Assembly (NCBI GenBank): GCA_026398875.1
Contig: JAPLSB010000019.1
Span: forward strand, 62,001 to 126,000
Length of the DNA: 64,000 nt
DNA from: Gammaproteobacteria bacterium
Lineage (GTDB): Bacteria; Pseudomonadota; Gammaproteobacteria; Nevskiales; Nevskiaceae
Direction: 5' to 3'
The position numbers were made by a program, and so were the translations under genes. The number at the start of each line of letters is the position of its first letter. The stretch's first letter is position 1. Shown here piece after piece: positions 8,516 to 16,815 of the stretch. The notes under the pieces were generated by a model. That model was not told the origin of the DNA. It made no database searches and saw only the letters and a program-made list of their open reading frames with translations.

Positions 8516-10645
8516 TCAGAGGGAGTAGCGGAGGCTGATCCGTCCGTTGATCGGTTCGATCGGGTGGAAATGGCGATCGGCGACCGGCTCCGATTCTCCA
8601 GCCAGCCGCGATTCGTAGAAGTAGTCGATGTCGTGATCTTTCGAATTGAACAGGTTGAAGACGTCGCCGTTGATCTTCAGATTCCGGGTCAGCTGGTAGC
8701 CGATCCCGACATTGACCACCGTGGTCGAATTCGAGCGTGCGCTGTTGTCCTCGACCAGCGCGCGGGGGCCGAAGTAGCGCAGGCGGATGCCGGCATCCCA
8801 GCCGTGCAGGCTCTGGTAGCCAAGACCGAAAGCCGCCACACCCTCCACCGCCTGCGGCACCCGCTGGCCGATGCGGTTGCCGTCGTCATCGAGCTGCGCG
8901 CTGCGGAAGCGGGCGCGGGTCCAGGCGAGATCGCCATCCACGACCAGGCCGCGCACCGGTTTCCAGTAGATGCCGAGCTCGCCGCCGACCCGCCGGCTGC
9001 CGCCGCTGGCTTCGGTGGTGCCGGCATCGCCGACGTAAACCAGCTCGGAATCCGAACTGAGCGTGAACAGGCTCAACGCCAGCTGCACTTTCGGGATGAT
9101 CGCCGTCCGCAAGCCGAGATCGAAGCCGACCGCAGGTACCAGCGGCGACACCGGATCGACCGCCGCACAGGGATCGGCCGGGTTCGCGTCCGCATCGCAA
9201 GCGCGCGGATCGCGGGTCTGCACCGTGCCGCGCGCGTCGTTCGAGTGGAAGCCCTGCCCGGCATTGAAGAACAGTTCGGTCTTGGCGAACGGCCCGAGCA
9301 CCAGCGCGAATTTCGGGCTGAACAGCGTGTCGCGGGCGGTGCCGCTGTTGGCCGCACCGGTGCCGGCATCGCTGCGATTGTCGACGTCGAAATCGTAGAC
9401 ATCGAAGCGGGCACCGACGGTCACCCTCGCCCATTCGGCCAGCCGGATGCCGGACTGCGCATACGCGGCATAGCTCAGTTCCTTGACGTCGCTGACCGTG
9501 GTGGCACTCAGCCGCTGCCGCGCGCGGGTCTGGTAGAGGCCGACATCATCGATGTCGTCGAACTGCGTCTGCAGCCCGACTTCGCTTTGGGTCTTGAGCC
9601 CGAACAGCGAGCCCGGCAACTGATAACGCGCCGAACCGCCGAACACATTGCGCCGGTCGGCCTGCTCGAACTGGTCGCCGTTGACCGGGTCATCAAGGAA
9701 GTAAGTGAAGTTGGAGAACAGCTGCAGGCGATAGCGGAACGCATAGGCATCGACCGACAGTCGCCCCGGCCCGATCGGTTGCGACATGCCCGCCGACAGG
9801 TTGATGCGATGGCTCTTGCCGCCGACTGTCGAGTCCAGAAAGCCCAGCCGTCCGATCAGGCCCTGATCGACCGCCCGTTGCGGAATCTGGTCCGGCGAAT
9901 CCCACTTGCCGCTGTAGCCGCTCAGCGCCACGTGATGACGGCCACCGTCGGCGGTCTGCCGTGCGTAGCGGATCAGCAGATTGCCCTTGTTGAAGTTCTG
10001 GTTGCGCTCGTACGGGCCGTCGTAATGCACGCCTTCGAACGCCAGCGTCAGATCACCGCCCGCCAGCGGCAGCGAATCGGCGCCGAGCACGCGGCCATAG
10101 CCGTAGGCGCCGCCGGTCAGCTCGACCAGTGCGCGATCCAGCCGGTCCTTGTAGCGGATGTCGGCGGCACCGGCCGCCGAGAAATCGCCGTAGTCGGCGT
10201 AGTACGGCCCCTTGCGGTACTCGACGGCGTCGACCAGTTCCGGGATCAGGAAGCTGTTGTCCGAGTAGCCCTGTCCATGCGCATGGGTCCGGCTGTTGAC
10301 CGGCAGGCCGTCGATGGTGGTCGCGAAGTCGGTGCCGTGATCAAGGTTGTAGCCGCGCAGGAAGTACTGGTTCGCTTTTCCTTCGCCGCTGTGCTGGGTG
10401 ACGATCAGGCCCGGCACCACTTCCAGCACCTCGCCCTGGCGCGAGATCGGCCGCAGCGCCAGCTGTTCGGCGTAGACCGTGCCGATGGTCGCCGAATCGA
10501 CCTCGCCGACCAGTTCGTCGCCGGTCACGACCACGGGGGCCAGTTGAGTTGCAGCAGCCGGGACGCCCGCCGCATCGGCGCTCGTGGCCCACAGACTCCC
10601 CAGCGCAATGCAGCGCGCCGTGACTTTCCAGTTCATGTCGTTCAC
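8516..10645 (-). CDS. TonB-dependent outer-membrane receptor
   Basis: A 709-residue outer-membrane receptor for active uptake of a scarce substrate, energised by TonB. It has a signal peptide ending near SADAAG, a TonB-box-like APVVVTGDE segment, a plug domain (GEVLEVVPGLIVTQHSGEGK, then LRGYNLDHGTDFATTIDG) and a long C-terminal beta-barrel ending in an aromatic-rich strand with final ISLRYSL. The LRGYNLDHGTDFA element marks a subgroup of receptors of unknown ligand; nothing nearby identifies the substrate. Start at 10645; a second ATG three codons later is equally possible. Confidence 0.9.
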   Translation of the reverse strand: MNDMNWKVTARCIALGSLWATSADAAGVPAAATQLAPVVVTGDELVGEVDSATIGTVYAEQLALRPISRQGEVLEVVPGLIVTQHSGEGKANQYFLRGYNLDHGTDFATTIDGLPVNSRTHAHGQGYSDNSFLIPELVDAVEYRKGPYYADYGDFSAAGAADIRYKDRLDRALVELTGGAYGYGRVLGADSLPLAGGDLTLAFEGVHYDGPYERNQNFNKGNLLIRYARQTADGGRHHVALSGYSGKWDSPDQIPQRAVDQGLIGRLGFLDSTVGGKSHRINLSAGMSQPIGPGRLSVDAYAFRYRLQLFSNFTYFLDDPVNGDQFEQADRRNVFGGSARYQLPGSLFGLKTQSEVGLQTQFDDIDDVGLYQTRARQRLSATTVSDVKELSYAAYAQSGIRLAEWARVTVGARFDVYDFDVDNRSDAGTGAANSGTARDTLFSPKFALVLGPFAKTELFFNAGQGFHSNDARGTVQTRDPRACDADANPADPCAAVDPVSPLVPAVGFDLGLRTAIIPKVQLALSLFTLSSDSELVYVGDAGTTEASGGSRRVGGELGIYWKPVRGLVVDGDLAWTRARFRSAQLDDDGNRIGQRVPQAVEGVAAFGLGYQSLHGWDAGIRLRYFGPRALVEDNSARSNSTTVVNVGIGYQLTRNLKINGDVFNLFNSKDHDIDYFYESRLAGESEPVADRHFHPIEPINGRISLRYSL

Positions 10646-10665
10646 CGAGTGTTATCGCGCCGTGT

Positions 10666-10695
10666 CGTCTTGCCGAATTTGGTAAGACGTTTATA
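10666..10695 (-). promoter_or_regulatory. Putative promoter and operator of the TonB receptor
   Basis: An inverted repeat CGTCTTGCC / GGTAAGACG (9-bp arms, one mismatch, six-base AATTC-type spacer, 10666-10689) directly abuts a TATAAA -10 hexamer on the minus strand (10695 to 10690). It is about 45 bp upstream of the receptor start. The placement next to the -10 element suits a repressor site controlling the receptor. Confidence 0.4.
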
Positions 10696-10766
10696 CACAG
10701 CTTCATACGACAAAACGGTGAAAGCGGATTCGTCCCGGCAACGGCACGGTCACGCCTGCCCGGCAA

Positions 10767-11372
10767 TCACGCGGTGACGGTCTGCCCGTCCAGCTTCCAG
10801 CGCGCAACGACACGGTAGCCATCGGCCTTGCCGCCGCTGCGGGCGCTGCGCAGCAGCGCGAATTCGGTGACCGGCCAGTCGACCATTTCGGCAGGGCCTT
10901 CGACCGGCAGGCGGACATTGCGCTGCACGGTGACGTGCGGCACGAATGGCTCGGTGGCCACCGGCAGCCCGTAGCCGAGCAATTCACGATCGAGCTCCGC
11001 CTTCAGCCGTGCCAGCGGTGATGGCAGCTTGCTGAGGCCCAGCCACAGTGCGTTCGGTCCGGCAAAGTGGCCGAGCCGGTCCAGCCGCAGCAGGAATGGC
11101 AAGGCCTGCACCTCATCCGCGGCGCGCCGTGCGGCATCGACGCGCACGCTGTCGATCTCGCCAAGCCAGGCCAGGGTCAGATGCAGGCGTTCTGGCCGGA
11201 TCCGGTAGACGGCACCGCCTTCGCCCAGCGGAATGCGCGCTGCGGCCGAAGCCAGCCGGCGGCGCACGGCGCGATCCGGCCACAGCGCGAAGAAATAAGC
11301 CGCGCGCCGGCCGCTGGCGCGCGGCGGCTCCGGCAGATCGGCAAACAGGCTGGGCTGGTCACGGCTGGCCAC
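10767..11372 (-). CDS. thpR: RNA 2',3'-cyclic phosphodiesterase (2H family)
   Basis: A 201-residue member of the LigT/ThpR 2H phosphoesterase family, which opens 2',3'-cyclic phosphates on RNA ends. Both catalytic HxTx motifs are present: HLTL near residue 64 and HVTV near residue 146. The typical start YFFALWPD is preceded by about 25 residues of Pro/Arg-rich extension. It lies 3 bp downstream of the following transport-auxiliary gene on the same strand, so the two could share a transcript. Confidence 0.85.
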   Translation of the reverse strand: MASRDQPSLFADLPEPPRASGRRAAYFFALWPDRAVRRRLASAAARIPLGEGGAVYRIRPERLHLTLAWLGEIDSVRVDAARRAADEVQALPFLLRLDRLGHFAGPNALWLGLSKLPSPLARLKAELDRELLGYGLPVATEPFVPHVTVQRNVRLPVEGPAEMVDWPVTEFALLRSARSGGKADGYRVVARWKLDGQTVTA

Positions 11373-11376
11373 GGAT

Positions 11377-11973
11377 CTAGAGCGGCACCTTCGGCAGCAG
11401 ACCGTCGATCAGCGCAAGCAGCCGCGCGCCAGCCTGATCGACCAGCACCGCCTGCGCTGCAACGTAGTCGGCAGGCGTGACTCCCGCAGCCGCCGATTCG
11501 CTGAAAGCGAGACGGTCGGGAACAGCATGGCCGGCACCGCTGATGACGAACTCCACAGCCAGCTCGGCGCGGCTGCCTGCAGCTGCCGGCAGGTGCGTGA
11601 AGCGCATCCCCTGCATCCGGATGATCAGCGCGTGGTCGATTCGCGCCGGCGGCGCCAGCACAACGTCATAGCCATAAGCCGCGCGCAGGCGATCGACCAG
11701 CGCCTCGCCAAGCAACTGCGACGGCGGACCAAGGCGGCTGTTGCCCGCATCACCGCTCCCGCGCATCAGCAGCACCCGATCGGCGTACAGGCCGTGTGTG
11801 CGGAACGGCTCGACGACGATCGCGACGGCAGGCCTTGATCGGACCGCCGGCATCGCCAGTTCCGGCCCGAAGAAGCGCTCGGGAGCAACCGCTTGCGCGG
11901 TGCCAACAATCGTCAGGCTGGCGATGCCAAGCACGACACTGCGTCGGCCTGGATCGGGCACGGCCGGCGTCAT
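11377..11973 (-). CDS. Exported ABC-transport auxiliary-like protein without a lipobox
   Basis: A 198-residue exported protein. The body resembles the ABC-type transport auxiliary (PqiC/DUF330-like) family: an early strand FRTHGLYADRVLLMRG, a helix PPSQLLGEALVDRLRAAYG, and a long C-terminal helix VAAQAVLVDQAGARLLALI. Members normally are lipoproteins serving MCE-type lipid transporters. Here the signal sequence RRSVVLGIASLTIVGTAQA has an Ala-Gln-Ala cleavage site, a twin Arg, and no Cys. No MCE or ABC genes are nearby. Start ATG at 11973 overlaps the stop of a 44-codon ORF (ATGA). The family call is moderate. Confidence 0.5.
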   Translation of the reverse strand: MTPAVPDPGRRSVVLGIASLTIVGTAQAVAPERFFGPELAMPAVRSRPAVAIVVEPFRTHGLYADRVLLMRGSGDAGNSRLGPPSQLLGEALVDRLRAAYGYDVVLAPPARIDHALIIRMQGMRFTHLPAAAGSRAELAVEFVISGAGHAVPDRLAFSESAAAGVTPADYVAAQAVLVDQAGARLLALIDGLLPKVPL

Positions 11974-12104
11974 CGCGCGCCGTCCACGCGCGCATCGTCC
12001 GCCGATCTGCGCTGCCGCAGCCGATTCAGATCGCTCAGGTGTTGCCACGCGGTATTCAGGTTCAGGCCGCCGATCACTGCCAGATTGCGCCGAGTCAAAG
12101 TCAT
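11970..12104 (-). CDS. Possible 44-residue ORF coupled to the auxiliary protein
   Basis: A short ORF starting MTLTRRNLAVIGG and ending VDGAR, whose TGA overlaps the ATG of the next gene as ATGA. No family recognised, no membrane segment, no convincing ribosome-binding site. The overlap is the only argument for translation; it could be a leader peptide or chance. Confidence 0.3.
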   Translation of the reverse strand: MTLTRRNLAVIGGLNLNTAWQHLSDLNRLRQRRSADDARVDGAR

Positions 12105-12258
12105 GAGCGCGAAATGCTAGCGTGCTGGCGGCAGTCTCCGAGGAAATTCGTCGGGATCGGTCGAAGCCGGGGATTGCCGTCGACGGCAACGTCAACCACC
12201 GCAGTGGCGGTCGCCTGCGCTACCCTCTGCGGCCCTCTGCCGCCCCGTCCGTTTCCCG

Positions 12259-13164
12259 ATGTCGATCTGGTTCAAGAATCTGACCGTCTACAGCCTCACG
12301 CCAGGCTGGACGATGACCGCTGCCGAGGTCGAGGAAAAGCTCGCCAGGCATCCGCTGCTGCCGGTCAATGCCGCCAGCATGTCGAGCCAGGGCTGGGTCC
12401 GGCCGGGGCCGGGTGCCACGCTGGTGCATTCGCAGGGCAAGCAGGTGCTGATCGCGCTCGGCATCGAGCAGCGCATGCTGCCGGGTTCGGTGATCAACCA
12501 GACCCTGAAGGAAAAGGCGGCAGCACTGGAGCAGCAGCAGGGCTTTGCGCCGGGCCGCAAGCAACTGCGCGAACTGAAGGATCAGGTGATCGAAGAGTTG
12601 CGGCCGCGCGCGTTCATCCGCAGCCGCACCGTGCGTGCCTGGATCGACTTCGAGCATGGCTACCTTGTCGTCGACACCTCGTCGCCGAAGCTCGCCGAAG
12701 ACCTCGGCACCGTGCTGCGCGCCGATCTCGGCGACCTGCCGGCGCTGCCGCTGGATACCCGGGAAGCGCCCTCCGCCGCGATGACCGGCTGGCTGGCGAC
12801 CGGCTCATCGCCACCGATGTTCGCGGTGCAGGATGACTGCGAGCTGCTTGCCGACAACCCGACGAAGGCGGCGGTCCGCTATGTGCGCCACAGCCTCGAC
12901 GGCCCGGAGCTGAAAAGCCTGATCGGCGGCGGCAAGGTCGTGACCCGCGTTGGCCTTGCCTGGCGCGAACGTCTGAGTCTGGTGCTGACCGACAAGCTGG
13001 CGATCAAGCGCGTCCGCTTCATCGACATCAGCGAGGACGATGCCGCCACGAAGAAGAACGACGAGGACGCCTTCGACGTCGACTTCACGTTGATGACCGG
13101 CGAGCTGAGCCTGCTGATCGCCGATCTCGCGGCCGCGCTCGGTGGCCCGAAGCCGGCGAACTGA
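12259..13164 (+). CDS. rdgC: Recombination-associated protein RdgC
   Basis: A 301-residue homologue of RdgC, a ring-shaped DNA-binding protein that limits RecA loading and is found in beta- and gammaproteobacteria. The typical N-terminus MSIWFKNLTVYSL, the GWVRPG element near residue 46, the ALGIEQRMLPGSVIN segment and the FDVDFTLMTGELS C-terminus match the family over its whole usual length (about 300). It is a single gene, starting about 150 bp from the divergent transport-auxiliary region. Confidence 0.95.
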   Translation: MSIWFKNLTVYSLTPGWTMTAAEVEEKLARHPLLPVNAASMSSQGWVRPGPGATLVHSQGKQVLIALGIEQRMLPGSVINQTLKEKAAALEQQQGFAPGRKQLRELKDQVIEELRPRAFIRSRTVRAWIDFEHGYLVVDTSSPKLAEDLGTVLRADLGDLPALPLDTREAPSAAMTGWLATGSSPPMFAVQDDCELLADNPTKAAVRYVRHSLDGPELKSLIGGGKVVTRVGLAWRERLSLVLTDKLAIKRVRFIDISEDDAATKKNDEDAFDVDFTLMTGELSLLIADLAAALGGPKPAN

Positions 13165-13188
13165 CATCTGTATCCGAACCCGCATTCC

Positions 13189-13653
13189 ATGAGCCCCTTG
13201 CTGAGCTGGTCGCCCGCTGAACTGCAGCAGTTCATGGTCACGCGAATTCCGTTCAACGAATTCCTTGGCCTGAAGATGGTGCGGATCGCGCGCGGCGAGC
13301 TGCTGGCCGACCTGCCGTTCGCCGCTCATCTCACTGGCGATGTCGATGCCAACTGCCTGCACGAAGGGCCGATCACGACCTTGCTCGACACGCTGTGCGG
13401 CACCGCTGCATTGACCTTGATGGACGAGCCGCGCCGGACCGCAACGCTCGACCTGCGCGTCGATTTCCTGCGCAGTGCTGGCGCTGGTCTTGGCGTTCGC
13501 TGCGAAACCCAGGTGATCAGTCTTGGCGAGCACCTGACGACGATCCGGGCGATTGCCCACGACGGCGACATCGGCCATCCGGTGGCAATCGCCACGGCGA
13601 CGTTCGCGCTCTTCGCGCCGAGCGTCTCGCCGCCCGCCGGAGCCGCGTCATGA
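13189..13653 (+). CDS. PaaI-family hotdog thioesterase (copy 1)
   Basis: A 154-residue hotdog-fold protein of the PaaI/YbgC-like acyl-CoA thioesterase group. The helix-and-turn HEGPITTLLDTLCGTAAL corresponds to the H/GG..ATLADT element of the family, and TLDLRVDFLR to the central strand. The usual HGG is replaced by HEG. It overlaps the next, related gene by four bases (ATGA at 13650-13653), so the two subunits may be made in fixed ratio or form a heteromer. The substrate is unknown. Confidence 0.8.
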   Translation: MSPLLSWSPAELQQFMVTRIPFNEFLGLKMVRIARGELLADLPFAAHLTGDVDANCLHEGPITTLLDTLCGTAALTLMDEPRRTATLDLRVDFLRSAGAGLGVRCETQVISLGEHLTTIRAIAHDGDIGHPVAIATATFALFAPSVSPPAGAAS

Positions 13654-14069
13654 CGGCCGCGCGCCTCACGGCCAGCGAAGTCCAGCAGGTGCTGGATCGG
13701 GTGCCGTTCATCCGCTCGCTCGGCATCACTGCCGACGATGCCGACGGCCCGCTGGTGATCCGCCTGCCGTACATGCCCGGCATCGTCGGCAATCCTCGGG
13801 TGCCAGCACTGCACGGCGGTGCGCTGGCCTCGCTGATGGGGATCACGGCTCAGGCCAAGTTGCTGCGCGTCACCGGCGGCGATCGCTTGCCAAGAGTGTT
13901 CAGCATCACGGCCGAGTACCTGCGCTCGGCGGTGCTGGAGGACACGCTGGGCACGGCGACCGTGATCACCCGCAGCCGCCGCTTCGCCAATCTCCGCGTC
14001 GAACTGCGGCAGCCGTCGTCCGACCGCGTGGTGGCGGCCGCAACCGTGCAGTTCCTGCTCGCCGAATAG
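13650..14069 (+). CDS. PaaI-family hotdog thioesterase (copy 2)
   Basis: A 139-residue hotdog-fold thioesterase beginning MTAARLTASEVQQVL. It keeps the canonical LHGGALASLMGITAQ helix and the SITAEYLRS strand. The ATG overlaps the stop of the upstream thioesterase, and the two proteins share fold and length, which indicates an ancient tandem duplication in one operon. Confidence 0.8.
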   Translation: MTAARLTASEVQQVLDRVPFIRSLGITADDADGPLVIRLPYMPGIVGNPRVPALHGGALASLMGITAQAKLLRVTGGDRLPRVFSITAEYLRSAVLEDTLGTATVITRSRRFANLRVELRQPSSDRVVAAATVQFLLAE

Positions 14070-14083
14070 CGCGGCTGCGTCGG

Positions 14084-14968
14084 TCAGCGCGGATCGCGCG
14101 GCCGGAACACGCGCACGCCGCGCTGCTGGCGCAAGGAGCCGGCATAACGCAGCAGATCGGGCGACACCAGCACGCGGTTCTCGCGTTTCGACGCCTGCGC
14201 CAGTTCCAGCCGGCCGTTCGGCCGCGCGACGACGATACCGACATGCACGATGTCCAGCCCCGGCACGTCGGCGACCCAGGCGATCAGATCCCCCGGCTTC
14301 AGCGCATGGGCGACGCGCGCCAGGCTGGTCGCACGGATGTAGGCGCTGCCTTCGTCGCGGGCAGACAACGCTGCCTCCTGTTCGGCGACGCAGGCCTTGC
14401 GTGCTGGCGACCCGGCCAGCGCTGCGGTCTTGGCAGCATTGCGGCTGAGAAAGTCGAATCCATAGGTCAGTCGCAGCACGGCCAGATTGGCCGGGTCGCC
14501 TGCGATCTGCGTGGTGACTTCGTCGAGCACGCCAGCCGCGACCTGGGTTTCCGCCCAGTCGCCGAAGTAATGCCGGCGAGCGCAGTAGCCGGGTTCGCTG
14601 CCGCGATAGCGCAGCTGCGCCAGTTCGGCGCTGTAGTCCTCGGGCGATGTCCTGCCGGTGGCGATGGTCCGCGCCAGCGCCAGCACCGTTTCGACGTAGG
14701 TCACGCAGTCGAAGCCATCGAAACCGGCCCGCAGCGGCTCGGCTGTGCCTTGTGCGCCACGGTCGAGCGGATTGGCTTCGTATGGAGCGCCGATCAGGCT
14801 CGGATGCGTGGCCGTGGCCTGCAGCAGCGCGGTCCAGTCCAAGGTCGCGGCAGTCGGCGCCAGGGTGTTGACGATTGCGTCGAAGGCCGGCCGGTCGCGT
14901 TCCGACAGCGAGGCCGCTTCAGTGGCGAACGCCGCGATGACCAGCGCCAGCGCCGGCCAGACCTTCAT
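14084..14968 (-). CDS. DUF1460 secreted amidase-like protein
   Basis: A 294-residue protein with a signal peptide (ALALVIAAFATEAAS). It belongs to the DUF1460 group of NlpC/P60-like peptidoglycan amidases: probable nucleophile Cys in FDGFDCVTYVETVLAL near residue 90, and His in PGLDIVHVGIVVARP near residue 240. Probably periplasmic, acting on muropeptides. Its ATG overlaps the stop of the carbonic anhydrase-like gene, making it third in an mtnA-led operon. Confidence 0.8.
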   Translation of the reverse strand: MKVWPALALVIAAFATEAASLSERDRPAFDAIVNTLAPTAATLDWTALLQATATHPSLIGAPYEANPLDRGAQGTAEPLRAGFDGFDCVTYVETVLALARTIATGRTSPEDYSAELAQLRYRGSEPGYCARRHYFGDWAETQVAAGVLDEVTTQIAGDPANLAVLRLTYGFDFLSRNAAKTAALAGSPARKACVAEQEAALSARDEGSAYIRATSLARVAHALKPGDLIAWVADVPGLDIVHVGIVVARPNGRLELAQASKRENRVLVSPDLLRYAGSLRQQRGVRVFRPRDPR

Positions 14969-15492
14969 CGCGGCGGCAGTGTCTTGAAGCTTTTGCGATA
15001 GCGCGCCGCGTTCTGCACGTAATGCTGCGCACCAAGGCGAATGCGTTGGTACTCGGCGGGCTTCAATTCGCGCTTGACCACCGCCGGGCTGCCGAGAATC
15101 AGCACGTTGTCCGGATAGACCTTGCCTTCCGGCACGACGCTGCCGGCACCGACGATCGAGTTCTGGCCGATCTTGGCGCCGTTCAGCACCACGCTGCCGA
15201 TGCCGATCAGGCTGCCCTCGCCGATCTCGCAGCCGTGCAGCATCGCTTGATGGCCGATCGTGCAGTCGCGACCGATGCTCAGCTTGAAACCGGTGTCGGT
15301 ATGCAGCACCGCGCCGTCCTGCACATTGCTGTTCTCGCCGATGGTGATGAGGTCGTTATCGCCGCGCACCACGCAGTTGAACCAGACGCTGCTGCCGGCC
15401 TCCATCACCACGGTGCCGATGACCACCGCGTTGTCGGCAACCCAGGCGCTGTCGTGCAACTGCGGCACGCGGTTTTCGAGCTGGTAGATCAT
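14965..15492 (-). CDS. Gamma-class carbonic anhydrase family protein
   Basis: A 175-residue left-handed beta-helix protein of the YrdA/PaaY type. Hexapeptide repeats run through residues 15-140, and the metal-binding His residues are in [21 protein letters not shown]. Some members hydrate CO2, others act as thioesterases. It lies between mtnA and the DUF1460 gene with ATGA overlaps at both ends (15489-15492 and 14965-14968). Confidence 0.9.
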   Translation of the reverse strand: MIYQLENRVPQLHDSAWVADNAVVIGTVVMEAGSSVWFNCVVRGDNDLITIGENSNVQDGAVLHTDTGFKLSIGRDCTIGHQAMLHGCEIGEGSLIGIGSVVLNGAKIGQNSIVGAGSVVPEGKVYPDNVLILGSPAVVKRELKPAEYQRIRLGAQHYVQNAARYRKSFKTLPPR

Positions 15493-16499
15493 CCGAGCAG
15501 CGCCTTCAGTGCCGCCGTGGTCGGCGGTGTCACCACGCCGCGTTCGCAGACGATGGCATCGATCAGATGAGCCGGCGTGACGTCGAACACCGGGTTGAAC
15601 GCGCGCATGCCGGTCGGGGCGATTGCAGCTCCCTTGAACTCGGTCAGCTCCTTCGCGGTGCGTTCCTCGATCGGGATCAGGCCGCCATGCGCCAGGCTCA
15701 GATCGAAGGTGCCGCTGGGGGCCACGACCATGAACTTCGTGCCGTACTGGCGGGCCACGACGGCGAGCATGTGGGTGCCGATCTTGTTGGCGGTATCGCC
15801 ATTGGCGGTGATGCGATCAGCGCCGACGATCACCCAGTCGATCTTCACCGTGCTCATCAGATGCGCCGCGGCGCCATCGGCGATCAGCTGGCCGGGAATG
15901 CCTTCTCGCATCAGCTCCCAGGCGGTCAGCCGCGCGCCCTGCAGCCAGGGCCGGGTTTCGGTGTTGTAGACCTCGGCAATGCGGCCCTGCTGCCATGCCG
16001 TGCGGATCACGCCGAGCGCGGTGCCGTGACCGCCGGTGGCCAGCGCGCCGGTGTTGCAGTGGGTCAGCACCCGCGAGCCGGGCACGATCAGCTCGGCACC
16101 GTGGTGCGCCATCGTCAGGTTCTGGGTCAGGTCTTCGTCGAAGATCGCGACCGCCTCGGCTTCCAGACGCGCGACATCCGGCGTGGCGGTCCAGACCGCG
16201 CGCATGCGCTTCAGCGCCCAGTGCAGGTTGACCGCCGTCGGCCGCGATGCGGCCAGCACCGCTTCGGCTTCCGCATAAGTTGCCGGGTTGCTGCGCACTG
16301 CAAGCACCAGACCAAACGCCGCCGCGATGCCGATGGCGGGCGCGCCGCGCACCACCATGTCGTGGATCGCGCTGGCCGTTTCGGCAGCGCTGCGGCAGTC
16401 GATCCAGCGCTCGTCGACCGGCAGCAGACGCTGGTCAAGCAATTGCAGCACGCCACCCTGCCAGCGGATTGCCTGCACACCATTCACGGATTCAGTCAT
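15489..16499 (-). CDS. mtnA: S-methyl-5-thioribose-1-phosphate isomerase
   Basis: Converts 5-methylthioribose-1-phosphate to the ribulose form in methionine salvage. Family motifs are complete: [15 protein letters not shown] near residue 48, [20 protein letters not shown] near 160 with the catalytic Cys, and [18 protein letters not shown] near 240 with the catalytic Asp. Length 336 is normal. I chose the ATG at 16499 ([13 protein letters not shown]). The deaminase gene for 5'-methylthioadenosine is divergent across the repeat-bearing 316-bp gap, as is also adjacent in Pseudomonas, so the route is probably MTA to MTI by deamination, phosphorolysis, then MtnA. Confidence 0.95.
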   Translation of the reverse strand: MTESVNGVQAIRWQGGVLQLLDQRLLPVDERWIDCRSAAETASAIHDMVVRGAPAIGIAAAFGLVLAVRSNPATYAEAEAVLAASRPTAVNLHWALKRMRAVWTATPDVARLEAEAVAIFDEDLTQNLTMAHHGAELIVPGSRVLTHCNTGALATGGHGTALGVIRTAWQQGRIAEVYNTETRPWLQGARLTAWELMREGIPGQLIADGAAAHLMSTVKIDWVIVGADRITANGDTANKIGTHMLAVVARQYGTKFMVVAPSGTFDLSLAHGGLIPIEERTAKELTEFKGAAIAPTGMRAFNPVFDVTPAHLIDAIVCERGVVTPPTTAALKALLG

Positions 16500-16591
16500 T
16501 GCATCGGATACCGGGTTTGCGGGCCTGCATTCTAGCTTTGGGTCGTTGGGCTGGCGGGTTGGCGCGGCGTGCAGGCACATAAGCCAAGCAA

Positions 16592-16738
16592 CTCACGCCA
16601 AGACGCAAAGCCGCAAAGAAAGGCAAGAACGATGAACAAAGTACAAAGCCCGTTCATGCCGTGTGGCTGTTCTTCGCGCCTTTGCGCCTTGGCGTGTGCA
16701 TTCGGCTGTTCTTCGCGTCTTTGCGTCTTGGCGTGAGC
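16592..16738. repeat. Three-copy intergenic repeat: one inverted, two direct 39-bp units
   Basis: The 316-bp gap between mtnA and the MTA/SAH deaminase holds no gene. It contains CTCACGCCAAGACGCAAAG (16592-16610) and its exact reverse complement CTTTGCGTCTTGGCGTGAG (16719-16737). A third, diverged copy in the second orientation lies at 16665-16703, so the two right-hand copies form a 39-bp direct repeat (starts 16665 and 16704). The inverted copies could pair over about 110 bases. The Cys-less, A/C-rich core repeated as gacgcaaag is the kind of dispersed intergenic repeat seen in many bacterial genomes. Confidence 0.75.
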
Positions 16739-16815
16739 ATCGCCGTTGCCGTTCGCCGCAAGCGCGCCATCAAGACCTGCGAAACTGGGAAATCCCGACA
16801 CGCATACCCCACCCC

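Noticed and set aside
8306-10777. 823-codon open frame opposite the TonB receptor
   Set aside because: Longest of the antisense frames but lacks any domain; composition is that of a reversed high-GC gene, and the minus-strand receptor is unambiguous.
16663-16815. Upstream extension of the MTA/SAH deaminase through the repeats
   Set aside because: The frame is open but the sequence is repeat DNA and the family begins at ATG 16816.
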